Source: UBA1081 sp964613045
GTDB lineage: Bacteria; Bacillota; Clostridia; Oscillospirales; Acutalibacteraceae
DNA length: 64,000 bases
Assembly (NCBI GenBank): GCA_964613045.1
Contig: CAZTFS010000002.1
Location: 1 to 64,000 of the forward strand
Reading direction: 5' to 3'
Shown here: positions 43,028-52,378 of the stretch, piece by piece
How the letters are laid out: each line of letters begins with the position of its first letter
Position numbering within the stretch: the first letter of the stretch is position 1
Position numbers and translations under genes: made by a program
The notes under the pieces: model-generated
Seen by the model: the letters and a program-made list of their open reading frames with translations, nothing else
The model's database searches: none
Told to the model about the DNA's origin: nothing

Positions 43028-43061
43028 AATATTAACAAATTTTTAATATTGACAAATTTTA
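43028..43061. repeat. 17-base tandem direct repeat upstream of the phosphoesterase promoter
   Basis: AATATTAACAAATTTTT and AATATTGACAAATTTTA, two adjacent copies with two mismatches. They end about 12 bases before the -35 box of the minus-strand gene, an activator-type position, but AT-rich sequence could do this by chance. Confidence 0.4.
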
Positions 43062-43078
43062 AAGACATAATATTGTTG

Positions 43079-44674
43079 TTATTCAAGTTTTGCAGCTATT
43101 CTGAGGATTTTTCTTGCATCTGCCGCCGTAATTCTTCCGTCACCTGTTACATCTGCCGCTATTTTTTCTGTGTAAGTCGGTGAATAAAGATTTGCTGATA
43201 TTCTCAGTGCAATTCGTGCATCTGATGCCGTGACACTGCTGTCAGCATTTATATCTCCGATAAGCATGTCTGCTGAGGGTATTTTTTCGGTGTTGTATTC
43301 ATTATCACTTATGAATCTGGGGTAGTCGATATAACAGATGTTAAGATCTGTGTATCTTGATTCGATTCCGCTTACACCGCCGTGCTCCGTATACTGCCAC
43401 ATGCCGTATTCGCCGCTGTAGCTGCATTTGTCATGCCAATCAGCTATCCACAGTGCATGATTTGAAAAAAGTGCATCGTTGTAATAGTCGCTTGCCCATG
43501 ATGTGCTGCAGTAAACTCCCGAATAGATATTTACTTTATCCATTTCCGAAAGAAACGTATATGTAATGTTGAAAATTGCAGTTTTACCGCATCTCTCAGT
43601 TACTGCATCTTCCATATCTATGTATACCGGCATATCAAATTCAAGATCGTATTTGTTAATAGTGTCAATTACAAACTGAGCTTCAGCCTTTGCTTCATCG
43701 GTTGTTGTTGCCGTAGAATAGAAGTAGCAGCCCACGTGAAGCCCCTGTTCCTTCGCACCTTTGTAATATTCGAGAAATCTTTCATCAATAAGTATTTCTC
43801 TTGTCAGTGAGCCTCTCAGACCGATTCTCATTATTACGGCTTTTATGTCACCCGATGCCACCTTTGACCAGTCGATATTGCCTTGCCATTTTGAAACATC
43901 AATAACATTCCAATTTACTGCATATTCACTTGTGCCGGCATGTGAATCGTCATAAAGAACAGCATAGTCCATGCTGATCCAACCGTTGTAACCGTTGTAT
44001 GTAATATATCCCCATGCTCCGTCACTGCTGAAGTCTGTTATGTCGACTATTGTTCCGATAGGGATCTTTGTAAGAACCGTACAGCTTGTATTGGGTTCTT
44101 TTCTCAAGTTGAGAAAAGAAGCTGTGGTCATGTGTTTTCCTGTTGTATAATTTGAAACATAACTGTAATCCGGAGTTGCGTATGCTATGATCTTTTCCAT
44201 TCCGATGGTGTAAAGCTTCTTTTTTACGGTGTTGTCATTATCGCAGATAACGGCTGTAACGAACTGAGTGTCCGTTGAGATAACAATTGCACAATTTTCC
44301 GCTGTAATGCCGTCATCTCCGATAAAAAGAATGTCGCCCCTTTCGGGGATGTAATCAGGATTTGCATTTATCCTCATGCCTTCAGTGAAGAAATCATATA
44401 AATTCGATACTGTTTCTGTTGTCGGAATAACTTCATTCGGGATTTTTGCTTCATCGGCACACCAGATGATAAAATTCAGACTTGCGTTTACATTATTACC
44501 GTATTTTTCTGATTCGTCAGCAGTACAACCAACCTGAGTAAGTGATATTTCGGCAATATCATCTGCGTAAGACCCCGTATTCTTATGAGTATTCTCAAAT
44601 GCCGCAGATGTCATTACAGTGAACGCTGACAGGAGCACAATAACGGATATAATTATGCTTAGATATCTTTTCAT
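43079..44674 (-). CDS. Secreted GH25 lysozyme with degenerate CHAP-like domain, SH3 and dockerin
   Basis: 531 residues: signal peptide (1-25), a CHAP-like domain (about 33-165), a bacterial SH3 domain (180-240, FLNLRKEPNTSCTVLTKIP), GH25 (255-455; VIDVSKWQG with Asp259, YIDMED with Asp353/Glu355) and a dockerin (472-531) with two calcium loops, GDINADSSVTASDARIALRI and ADVTGDGRITAADARKILRI. The CHAP-like part has the frame of amidase domains (ISLTQVGCTADESEKYG, IIWCADEAKIPNEVIP, ERGDILFIGDD) but its usual WC(A/D)xFV reads NASLNFI and the His position reads Cys (ENCAIVIS), so it is probably inactive. The protein would cut peptidoglycan and dock on a cohesin. Confidence 0.9.
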   Translation of the reverse strand: MKRYLSIIISVIVLLSAFTVMTSAAFENTHKNTGSYADDIAEISLTQVGCTADESEKYGNNVNASLNFIIWCADEAKIPNEVIPTTETVSNLYDFFTEGMRINANPDYIPERGDILFIGDDGITAENCAIVISTDTQFVTAVICDNDNTVKKKLYTIGMEKIIAYATPDYSYVSNYTTGKHMTTASFLNLRKEPNTSCTVLTKIPIGTIVDITDFSSDGAWGYITYNGYNGWISMDYAVLYDDSHAGTSEYAVNWNVIDVSKWQGNIDWSKVASGDIKAVIMRIGLRGSLTREILIDERFLEYYKGAKEQGLHVGCYFYSTATTTDEAKAEAQFVIDTINKYDLEFDMPVYIDMEDAVTERCGKTAIFNITYTFLSEMDKVNIYSGVYCSTSWASDYYNDALFSNHALWIADWHDKCSYSGEYGMWQYTEHGGVSGIESRYTDLNICYIDYPRFISDNEYNTEKIPSADMLIGDINADSSVTASDARIALRISANLYSPTYTEKIAADVTGDGRITAADARKILRIAAKLE

Positions 44675-44696
44675 TTCATTTTACCTCAAAAAAAAC

Positions 44697-44722
44697 AGAG
44701 ACTTGACTTTACGTCAGTCTCT
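44697..44722 (-). terminator. Terminator of the pyrH-to-DUF6320 operon
   Basis: AGAGACTTGAC (44697-44707) folds against GTCAGTCTCT (44713-44722); the minus strand then has GTTTTTTTT. Confidence 0.8.
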
Positions 44723-44769
44723 ATTATGCAATATTTTTATTGGAAATACAAGAATATTTTAAATATTTA

Positions 44770-45474
44770 TCAGAAGAAAAATTTTCTTGAAAGCCAGGCT
44801 CTTAATTTACTGTTTTTTGCTGCAACAACGAAGAAAAGCAGGAAGATAAGACTTGATACCCCGAGAATTGTTGTGATATACGTTGCTACAACTGAAAAAC
44901 TGTAAATATTTATTACCGTACATATATATGCATTTGTAACAGTCAATGCTGCAAAGGTTGCAATCGTGGACTGTAACAGCGTTCTTTTCTTTGAAAAATA
45001 AGCTGCAAGAACCGCAATTATTGCAAATATTCCTATGACCAGAGGCAGTGCAAGCTTCCAAAACCAACCTGTCTGTTCCGAATTGTAGTAATAAAACAGG
45101 AATATGTATGCGGCAGTAACGATCGCATCAATAAATATGATCAGATACTGATTTTTCTTTTTCATTAAGAAAGGGAACACAAAAAGAAACCACGCAAGAA
45201 CCGACGATGATACCACGTATATGCTCCACAGTGTTTCAGGTGCAAAAAGAATATTGGTAAGCATGCATACAATATTCGGAATCAGCATTACAAGCGTAAG
45301 AATGATTGCACCGTACTTGTTTTTCGTTGCTTTCGGCAAAACGATCTTTTCGGGAAACGGCGGATCATTTTTCCCCATATTAATTACATTGGGATTGAGA
45401 ACGGGTGTGTCGCAGAGAGGGCACTTGATCGAACTCTCTGCAAGCTCCACGCCACAGTTTACACAATATGACAT
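44770..45474 (-). CDS. Zinc-ribbon membrane protein (DUF6320-like)
   Basis: 234 residues. An N-terminal zinc ribbon (YCVNCGVELAESSIKCPLCDTPV, Cys pairs at 4/7 and 18/21) is followed by a short linker and six membrane segments (YGAIILTLVMLIPNIV, YIVSSSVLAWFLFVFPFL and others). It matches what I recall as DUF6320, a family usually next to an acyltransferase. GAGGAG lies upstream. It follows the acyltransferase gene by 17 bases and is the last gene before the terminator. Confidence 0.72.
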   Translation of the reverse strand: MSYCVNCGVELAESSIKCPLCDTPVLNPNVINMGKNDPPFPEKIVLPKATKNKYGAIILTLVMLIPNIVCMLTNILFAPETLWSIYVVSSSVLAWFLFVFPFLMKKKNQYLIIFIDAIVTAAYIFLFYYYNSEQTGWFWKLALPLVIGIFAIIAVLAAYFSKKRTLLQSTIATFAALTVTNAYICTVINIYSFSVVATYITTILGVSSLIFLLFFVVAAKNSKLRAWLSRKFFF

Positions 45475-45491
45475 ATTATTTCTCCTCGTAT

Positions 45492-46778
45492 TTATTGTTT
45501 GTTGCTTTCTACTTTTACAGGTATACCTTGCTTGATAAGGAAACGGAAAAACTCACGTTCAATATCTGTATTTGTATACATGTTTGCGAAAGATACCGCC
45601 ATAGTATTTCCCACTGTGCCTGCACCGACTCTTGCACCGTTAAGTCTGCCGGGACTGGGCATGAGGATATAGCTGTCCACATGTTCAAGCATCTCGGGAG
45701 GGATTCCTACAACACCTACATTTGTAAAAACAGATGTTGTTGTTTTTTCAGCACCGCACGTAAACACAAGACCTACTGCAAAATCTTTTATTGCAATCGG
45801 AATAAATCTCATGATGGGATTTCTTTCAATTCCTAAATTTGAAGCAAACATTGCACTCAGATGCTTTGCGTTGTTTGTAAGTCTGAGACTCAATGACAGA
45901 TGCTTAAGTACTTCGTCAAATGTGTATTCACCCCATGTCGGGTCGATTCTGATCTGATAGTTGACTGAAAAATTTCTCAGAGTTTTTGATTCAAACTGAT
46001 TTCTGCAGTTTACGGGAATCTGCATAACAACTTCCTTTTGTTTTATGTTTTCTCTTCTCTGAAACTGCATGTGTATCAACATAAGTGCAGAGGACAGATA
46101 TTCGGTTATCGTTACACCTTTTTCTTTTGCCTTTGCTTTAAGTATATCAACGGGAATATAGCCGGTCGTGATGATTGATGTATGTTTTGGCATTTTTTCA
46201 CCTATACGGTGATACGTCTTAAACTGGGGCAGACGCTCTTTTGCTGTTTTTGATGCATATTTTACAAACGAATCCTCAATTTCCTCATCTTTCGGATTTT
46301 CATTTATGTCATATACCATTCCTGTGCAAGGAATGTCGTATCCTTTCAGTCTGAGATATTCTGCAACTACGGTACAAAGGAAGACAGTTGCACCGAAGCC
46401 GTCTGTAAGTGCATGAAATATCTCAATTGATATTCTGTTTTTATAGTAAAAGAATCTGAACATATAGCGGTTGTTTTCTTTGTGATTAAGTCGCAGACAG
46501 GGATTGTTTGCGTCGGGCAGAACAACCGGATCTTCCGGATTCTTTTCAATGTAATGCCAGAACAGTCCGTTTCGTAAACGTACAGCCATGGTCGGAAAAC
46601 GGGGGAGACATTTCTTAACAGCCTTGAAAAGTATATCAGGATCGACCTCTTCTTTTAAATTAAGAGATGCTCTTATCATGTTTGACCATGTTTTTGTATT
46701 CTGTCCGGGAAACACAGTGCCTGCATTATCAAGCTTAAACCATGTTTTGTTTTTGATATTTTTATTTATCTTTTTCAT
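45492..46778 (-). CDS. Condensation-type acyltransferase (alcohol acetyltransferase-like)
   Basis: 428 residues of the CoA-dependent acyltransferase/condensation superfamily. The catalytic HxxxDG motif is HALTDG (122-127), with a second-half structural motif at about FSVNYQIRIDPTW and FTNVGVVGIP. It most resembles alcohol acetyltransferases and PapA/WS-type proteins. The start overlaps the ispG stop (TAATG) and uses GGAG at the end of ispG, so it is translated as part of the isoprenoid/lipid operon. The partner is the zinc-ribbon membrane protein. Substrates unknown; an acyl transfer to a lipid or isoprenoid alcohol is a guess. Confidence 0.75.
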   Translation of the reverse strand: MKKINKNIKNKTWFKLDNAGTVFPGQNTKTWSNMIRASLNLKEEVDPDILFKAVKKCLPRFPTMAVRLRNGLFWHYIEKNPEDPVVLPDANNPCLRLNHKENNRYMFRFFYYKNRISIEIFHALTDGFGATVFLCTVVAEYLRLKGYDIPCTGMVYDINENPKDEEIEDSFVKYASKTAKERLPQFKTYHRIGEKMPKHTSIITTGYIPVDILKAKAKEKGVTITEYLSSALMLIHMQFQRRENIKQKEVVMQIPVNCRNQFESKTLRNFSVNYQIRIDPTWGEYTFDEVLKHLSLSLRLTNNAKHLSAMFASNLGIERNPIMRFIPIAIKDFAVGLVFTCGAEKTTTSVFTNVGVVGIPPEMLEHVDSYILMPSPGRLNGARVGAGTVGNTMAVSFANMYTNTDIEREFFRFLIKQGIPVKVESNKQ

Positions 46779-47836
46779 TAAAACTCCGTTGCTTCTATTT
46801 CATTTATCAGTTCATCAAGAAGCTTTTCTTCAGGGACTTTTCTGAGTATTTCACCTTTGCGGAAAATAAGCCCGCAACCATCACCGCCGGCGATACCTAT
46901 ATCTGCTTCTCTTGCTTCGCCGGGACCGTTGACAATACAGCCCATGATGGCAACTGTTATATTTTTGTTGCAGTTTTTAAGCCTTTCTTCTGCTTCTCCT
47001 GCCAGCTTTATAAGATCTATCTTTGTTCTGCCGCAGGTCGGGCAGGACACAAAGCGAACACCTCTTTGTCTTATATCAAGAGCCTTGAGTAAGTCGTATG
47101 CCGCATCGATCTCTTTTTCCGGATCTGCTGTCAGTGAGATTCTCAATGTATCGCCAATGCCGTTAAGAAGCATGGCACCGAGTCCTGCACTGGATTTGAT
47201 TATACCCATTCTCTCGGTTCCCGCTTCCGTTATGCCTATATGTAACGGATAGTCACACATTTGGGCGACCGTGGAATATGCTTCGACTGATTTTCTTACA
47301 TCGGATGATTTAAGTGAAATTACAATATCATCAAAATCAAATTTTCTGAGCAGATCTACATGATACATTGCACTTTCAGCAAGAGCTTCGGGCGTTGGCG
47401 AGCCGTGGCGGGCGAGTATTTCTTTTTCAAGTGAACCCGAGTTTACGCCGATTCTGATGGGGATACCTTTAAGACGGCACTTGTCAGCAACTGCTTTGAC
47501 CTTGCTTTCTGCACCGATATTTCCGGGATTTATCCTTATCTTATCAACACCTGCTTCTGCACATTCGAGAGCTATTCTGTAATCAAAATGAATGTCAGCA
47601 ACAACGGGAATCGAAAGCTTCTCCTTTAATTTGTAAACAGTGTTAACGCAATCAAGATCGGGAACGGCAGTTCTGATTATTTCACAGCCTGCATTCTGAA
47701 GTCTCACAGCCTGCTGAACACAGGCATCCGCATCCGATGCAGGCGTGTTGAGCATAGATTGCACTGCGATCGGGTTTTCACCGCCGATAATTATATTGCC
47801 TATTTTAATTTCCTTCGCTTTTCTTCTTGAATACAT
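46778..47836 (-). CDS. ispG: 4-hydroxy-3-methylbut-2-enyl diphosphate synthase (flavodoxin)
   Basis: Iron-sulfur enzyme of the MEP pathway that converts MEcPP to HMBPP. 352 residues with VQSMLNTPASDADA at the start, the TIM barrel ADIHFDYRIALE, VNSGSLEKEIL, and the [4Fe-4S] cysteines in VSCPTCGRTKID and MGCIVNGPGEARE. The start of the acyltransferase overlaps its stop. Part of the pyrH-frr-uppS-cdsA-dxr-rseP-ispG cluster conserved across Firmicutes. Confidence 0.96.
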   Translation of the reverse strand: MYSRRKAKEIKIGNIIIGGENPIAVQSMLNTPASDADACVQQAVRLQNAGCEIIRTAVPDLDCVNTVYKLKEKLSIPVVADIHFDYRIALECAEAGVDKIRINPGNIGAESKVKAVADKCRLKGIPIRIGVNSGSLEKEILARHGSPTPEALAESAMYHVDLLRKFDFDDIVISLKSSDVRKSVEAYSTVAQMCDYPLHIGITEAGTERMGIIKSSAGLGAMLLNGIGDTLRISLTADPEKEIDAAYDLLKALDIRQRGVRFVSCPTCGRTKIDLIKLAGEAEERLKNCNKNITVAIMGCIVNGPGEAREADIGIAGGDGCGLIFRKGEILRKVPEEKLLDELINEIEATEF

Positions 47837-47863
47837 AATATCACCAAATTTTAAATTTATCCG

Positions 47864-48955
47864 CTAATTGACGATTAAATTTTTAATATCGTTAAATGTT
47901 ATCACAACCATCAAAAGCATGAGAAGCACAAGTCCTGCGGCATGTATAAAGCCTTCATATTTTGCGGGAACAGGCTTCTTTCTTATCGCTTCGATAAGAA
48001 TAAAGAACAGTCTGCCGCCGTCAAGGGCAGGAACGGGAAGCAGATTGAACACGCCTACATTTATTGATATAAGAGCCATGATGTAAACTATCATATCAAA
48101 GCCGACACCTGTTGAAACGGCTTCGCTTGTGGCGTTTGCTATTATAGAGACCGTGCCGACAGGTCCGGAAAGATCGTTTATTCCGTAGTGTCCCGTTACA
48201 AGATCAAACAGCGTCAGCCAGACAAGTCTTGCTATTGACAATGTGTCCTTTGCTGCAGTCGATATTACATTCAGCGGTGTTTTCTCAACACCGATTATAA
48301 TAAAATCGTATATTATTGTATTGTTGCCGTCTTCATCGGCAGTACGCTCAAAAGCGACATCGGAAAGCGTTATTTTTTCACCGTTGCGTTCTACAACGAA
48401 CTCATATACGCCGTCATCATCTCTTGCAAGACAGTAGCTGAGATCACGTGAGGAAAAAATGCTTGTACCGTTGATCTCCTTTATGATATCGCCCGTTTCA
48501 AGTCCTGATTGCTGACTGACAGCGTTTTCATAAAAACTGTGGATCTGAGTTGTGCCTATAAGATCTTCCATACAGGTAAGTATAGTTACAAATATAAAAC
48601 CAAGTATAAGATTCATTATTGCACCTGCGGCAACTATGATGAATTTTTTCCACCACTTTTTTTTGCAGAATGCATTTTCATCTTCACTTTCTTCGTCCTC
48701 ACCCTCCATGCTTACAAAACCGCCGATGGGGAAGCATCTGAGCGAATACTGAGTGTCGCCTTTTTTCTTTTTGAATATGGCAGGACCCATACCGAGAGAA
48801 AACTCATTAACTTTGACTTTAAAGAGCTTTGCGGAAAGAAAGTGTCCGAGCTCATGTATTCCTATGATAAGACCGAAGAAAAGTATTGCGACCAGAATCG
48901 GCCATACCTTGCTCCATACGGCAGATATATCTATTGCGAGTAAAAGTGTGCTCAA
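47864..48955 (-). CDS. rseP: RIP metalloprotease (site-2 protease)
   Basis: Intramembrane protease that cuts membrane substrates such as anti-sigma factors and signal-peptide remnants. 363 residues: HELGH (34-38) zinc motif in the first membrane helix, a PDZ domain (about 130-225, with GLETGDIIKEINGTSI), and the LDG half-site in LLPVPALDGGRL, with a final membrane helix (AAGLVLLMLLMVVITF). Fits the family size. Located between dxr and ispG as in many Firmicutes. Confidence 0.94.
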   Translation of the reverse strand: MSTLLLAIDISAVWSKVWPILVAILFFGLIIGIHELGHFLSAKLFKVKVNEFSLGMGPAIFKKKKGDTQYSLRCFPIGGFVSMEGEDEESEDENAFCKKKWWKKFIIVAAGAIMNLILGFIFVTILTCMEDLIGTTQIHSFYENAVSQQSGLETGDIIKEINGTSIFSSRDLSYCLARDDDGVYEFVVERNGEKITLSDVAFERTADEDGNNTIIYDFIIIGVEKTPLNVISTAAKDTLSIARLVWLTLFDLVTGHYGINDLSGPVGTVSIIANATSEAVSTGVGFDMIVYIMALISINVGVFNLLPVPALDGGRLFFILIEAIRKKPVPAKYEGFIHAAGLVLLMLLMVVITFNDIKNLIVN

Positions 48956-48960
48956 AAAGT

Positions 48961-50115
48961 TCAGTCCTTTCGTGATACAGCGGAAAGCACCGCTTCTCTG
49001 ACTGTTTTATCGGTGTCGTCGATGTCTTCAACAGTAAAGCTGTCTGTGATTTTTGCCTTTGATGCCCCTTCAATTATAAGGTCGGGGATATGGTTGAATT
49101 TTACCTTGCCCTCACGGAAAAGCCTGTTGACTTCTTCATTTGCCGAATTGACAGCAGCAGGCATAAGTCCGCCTTTTGTTATTGCATCTCTGCAGATGCC
49201 GATACATCTGAATGTTTCGTAATCGGGCTTGTAGAACGAAAGTGTCGCAAGTGATGCGAAATCAATTTCACCCACAGGCGATTCGTATCTTTCGGGATAT
49301 GTCAGTGCATACTGGATAGGTATCCTCATATCGGGAAGTCCAAGCTGAGCGATAACGGAATTATCGTCATATTCTATCATGGAATGAACGATACTTTCCC
49401 TGTGGACGATTATATCTACCTTTTCGGGGGCAACATCAAACAGCCACACAGCCTCAATAAGCTCAAGACCTTTGTTGAACATCGTTGCGGAATCTATTGT
49501 GATCTTTGCTCCCATGCTCCAGTTCGGATGCCTGAGTGCATCTGCGGCAGTGACATTTTCAAGCTCACTTTTTGTTCTTCCGAAGAAAGGACCGCCGGAG
49601 GCAGTAAGAATGATTTTTTTCAGAGCTTTATTTGAGGGCTTTCCCTGAAGACACTGAAAAATAGCCGAATGCTCACTGTCAACAGGAAGTATAGGTACAT
49701 TATTTTTCTTTGCTGCATTTGTAACTAACTGACCGCCTGCCACAAGGGATTCCTTGTTTGCAAGAGCAAGTGCCTTGCCGGAATTTATTACAGCCAGTGT
49801 CGGCTTAAGTCCTGCCATTCCTACGATTGCATTGATAACAGTATCTGCTTGAGTTTCGGCAGCACATTCGCAAATACCTTCAACACCCGAAAGTACTTTT
49901 ATTTCGGTGTCTGCAAGCTTTGTTCGTAAATTCTCCGCTTCTTTTTCATTATAAAGTGCAACCTTTTCGGGATTCAGAAGTCTTGCCTGCTTTTCGAGAA
50001 TATCAGAATTTGAATGAGCCGTAAGAGCTGTTACTTTGTAGCCATGCTTGATGGCAACATCAATAGATTGAGTTCCTATTGAACCGGTTGAACCGAGAAT
50101 AGCAATTTTCTTCAT
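48961..50115 (-). CDS. dxr: 1-deoxy-D-xylulose 5-phosphate reductoisomerase
   Basis: First committed MEP pathway enzyme, NADPH-dependent. About 384 residues with the NADPH motif AILGSTGSIGTQS, LANKESLVAGG, the metal site VDSEHSAIFQCLQG, and PNWSMGAKITIDSATM. The ATG at 50115 has GAGG nine bases upstream; an ATG two codons earlier is closer to it and less likely. The rseP start lies five bases after its stop. Confidence 0.96.
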   Translation of the reverse strand: MKKIAILGSTGSIGTQSIDVAIKHGYKVTALTAHSNSDILEKQARLLNPEKVALYNEKEAENLRTKLADTEIKVLSGVEGICECAAETQADTVINAIVGMAGLKPTLAVINSGKALALANKESLVAGGQLVTNAAKKNNVPILPVDSEHSAIFQCLQGKPSNKALKKIILTASGGPFFGRTKSELENVTAADALRHPNWSMGAKITIDSATMFNKGLELIEAVWLFDVAPEKVDIIVHRESIVHSMIEYDDNSVIAQLGLPDMRIPIQYALTYPERYESPVGEIDFASLATLSFYKPDYETFRCIGICRDAITKGGLMPAAVNSANEEVNRLFREGKVKFNHIPDLIIEGASKAKITDSFTVEDIDDTDKTVREAVLSAVSRKD

Positions 50116-50126
50116 TTTCATCAGCC

Positions 50127-50966
50127 TCAGATGTTAATAAAATAAAGTATCATATAAAGTGCCGCAAGGACAAAAACGCAACTGTCTATTCTGTCCATCA
50201 CACCGCCGTGACCGGGGAAAAGATTTCCGAAATCCTTTATATTGTGGTTTCTTTTTATGATAGATGCGGAAAGATCGCCGAACATGCTGATAACGGAAAG
50301 TACGGCACTTATAATTATTATCTGCCACCATAATATTGTATGCACAGTGAACAGGAATTTATCAAAAATAAGAAAAACAATTATATTGAGTATGACAGTT
50401 CCGATAATACCGCCTACTGCACCTTCAACAGTTTTATTGGGACTGATATTCGGGCAGAGCTTGTGTTTTCCGAATAATTTACCTGCAAAAAGTGCAAACG
50501 AGTCAGTACCCCAGGCACAAAGCATTGCAAAAAGGATAAAATACACACCGTTGGTTTTTGTGTATAATTCGGGCTCGGTAACGTAACAGTCACGCAGTCT
50601 GATAAATACAGACAGGGAAGTAGGAATTGCGACTGTTGAAAACAGTGCGGTAATTACATCGCTGAATGCGGTCTTACTGTACATGAGCACCATTATGATG
50701 AAATATACCAGCACATAAATGATTGCGACTGGCATAAGCGGAATTTCTATATTGAAATGAACAAGGAACGGAATTGCAGCTGCAGAAATACAGCTCAATG
50801 ACATAAGTAAATGATTCTTACCGCCTGTTGCTTTTATTATTTCATAAACAGCGATCGCTGAAAAAAGTGCCAGAATTATCGGGAAGATAATTGTATGCAT
50901 AAATGCAAAACAGGGAACTACTATGACTGCGATTGCGACTATTGCGGTTATTATTCGTTTTTTCAT
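50127..50966 (-). CDS. cdsA: Phosphatidate cytidylyltransferase
   Basis: Makes CDP-diacylglycerol from phosphatidate and CTP in the membrane. 279 residues with about eight membrane segments and the family signature near the C-terminus: a SxxKRxxxxKDxxxxxPGHGGxxDRxD pattern is visible as SIIKRNHNIKDFGN and FPGHGGVMDRIDS. Lies between uppS and dxr. Confidence 0.95.
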   Translation of the reverse strand: MKKRIITAIVAIAVIVVPCFAFMHTIIFPIILALFSAIAVYEIIKATGGKNHLLMSLSCISAAAIPFLVHFNIEIPLMPVAIIYVLVYFIIMVLMYSKTAFSDVITALFSTVAIPTSLSVFIRLRDCYVTEPELYTKTNGVYFILFAMLCAWGTDSFALFAGKLFGKHKLCPNISPNKTVEGAVGGIIGTVILNIIVFLIFDKFLFTVHTILWWQIIIISAVLSVISMFGDLSASIIKRNHNIKDFGNLFPGHGGVMDRIDSCVFVLAALYMILYFINI

Positions 50967-50991
50967 TGTATTTACCTCTCAAAACACTTAT

Positions 50992-51015
50992 AGCGGAGTT
51001 AAGATCAACTCCGCT
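50992..51015 (-). other. Intercistronic hairpin between uppS and cdsA
   Basis: AGCGGAGTT (50992-51000) and AACTCCGCT (51007-51015), a perfect 9-bp stem in the 58-base gap. It lacks a T run, so it is likelier to stabilise mRNA or attenuate than to terminate. Confidence 0.55.
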
Positions 51016-51024
51016 TGAAAGTGC

Positions 51025-51762
51025 TTATATTCCGCCGAAACGGCGGTTTCTTTTTTCGTAGCCTCTGAGAGCTTCGTTAAAATTCTCTTCTGTAAAATCA
51101 GGCCATAATATGTCTGAAAACCACAACTCTGAATAAGCACCTTGCCATGTCAGAAAGTTAGATGTTCGGTATTCACCGCTGGGACGGATAATAAGGTCGG
51201 GATCGGGCTGACCTGCGGTGTAGAGATAGTCGGAAATGAGTTTTTCATCGATATCATCAGCATCTATTTCACCGTCAGCAGCTTTTTTTGCAATGTTTTT
51301 AACGGCATTGACGATCTCATGTCTGCCGCCGTAATTGATTGCAATATTTAATGTTACCTTATTCTTCTTTTCGGTAAGTTTTTCTGCATAGTCCATAAGA
51401 TTGAGAAGTTCAGCAGACATACCGTTTCTGTCGCCTATGAACTTGAGCCTTATGCCCTTTTCCTCATTTTCACCGATTCTTTCGATCACTTCATTGAGAT
51501 AATCGCCGAAAAGGTCCATGATAGCATTGACTTCAGCTTCGGGACGTTTCCAGTTTTCGGTTGAGAATGCGTAAAAGGTAACATATTTTATACCTATATC
51601 AGCGGCGTATTCGCCTATTTTACGGAAAGTTTTTGCACCTGCTTTATGACCTTCGCTTCTGGGAAGCTCTCTGTTTTTAGCCCATCTGCCGTTACCGTCC
51701 ATGATAATGCCAACATGCTCAGGTAAAACAGAAAATTCGGGCAATACTTTTTTGTCTGACAT
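51025..51762 (-). CDS. uppS: Undecaprenyl diphosphate synthase
   Basis: Cis-prenyltransferase making the C55 lipid carrier. 245 residues: HVGIIMDGNGRWAKNR with the catalytic Asp, SEGHKAGAKTFR, FYAFSTENWKRP, and the C-terminal GQPDPDLIIRPSGEYRTSNF region. Ends one base before the frr stop region (start of uppS follows frr at 51764). Confidence 0.96.
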   Translation of the reverse strand: MSDKKVLPEFSVLPEHVGIIMDGNGRWAKNRELPRSEGHKAGAKTFRKIGEYAADIGIKYVTFYAFSTENWKRPEAEVNAIMDLFGDYLNEVIERIGENEEKGIRLKFIGDRNGMSAELLNLMDYAEKLTEKKNKVTLNIAINYGGRHEIVNAVKNIAKKAADGEIDADDIDEKLISDYLYTAGQPDPDLIIRPSGEYRTSNFLTWQGAYSELWFSDILWPDFTEENFNEALRGYEKRNRRFGGI

Positions 51763-51763
51763 A

Positions 51764-52324
51764 TCAGATCTCCATAAGTTCTGCAGTCTTAGCTTTTTCG
51801 ATTTCTTCGATCTTCTTGATGTATTCGTCTGTGATCTTCTGGATCTTGTCTTCAGCCTGCTTCTGATCGTCTTCTGTGATCTCGCTTGCTTTCTTCATAG
51901 CTTTGACCTTGTCGATAGAATCTCTTCTGATCTGACGGATCGCAACCTTTGAATCTTCTGCTGTCTTAGAAACATCCTTTGAAAGCTGTTTTCTTCTTTC
52001 CTCAGTGAGAGGCGGGAAGTTAAGTCTGATAACAGTTCCGTCATTCTGAGGGTTTATGCCGAGATCAGACGTCTGGATAGCCTTGCAGATGAGTGTAAGA
52101 GCTGATTTGTCCCAAGGCTGGATAACAAGAGTTCTTGCGTCTGCGTTAGAAATGCTTGCCATCTGAGCAATGGGTGTGGGTGTGCCGTAATAGTCAGCCT
52201 GGATCTTATCAAGGACCTTTGCACTTGCTCTGCCTGCTCTTATTGAATCATATTCGGAATGAAGAGCGTTTATAGTTTTATTCATGCGTTCTTTTGTTTT
52301 TTCATAAAGTTCTTTGAGTTCCAT
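51764..52324 (-). CDS. frr: Ribosome recycling factor
   Basis: Releases ribosomes with EF-G after termination. 186 residues, full length, with the family's tRNA-mimic helices: MNKTINALHSEYDSIRAGRAS at the N-terminus, IQPWDKSALTLICKAIQTSDLGINPQNDG, and LTEERRKQLSKDV. GGAGG precedes the ATG. Second gene of the operon. Confidence 0.97.
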   Translation of the reverse strand: MELKELYEKTKERMNKTINALHSEYDSIRAGRASAKVLDKIQADYYGTPTPIAQMASISNADARTLVIQPWDKSALTLICKAIQTSDLGINPQNDGTVIRLNFPPLTEERRKQLSKDVSKTAEDSKVAIRQIRRDSIDKVKAMKKASEITEDDQKQAEDKIQKITDEYIKKIEEIEKAKTAELMEI

Positions 52325-52378
52325 TGTAATGCCTCCTGATTTTGATTTTATGTAATTATTTTATAACAAATTTGTTTA

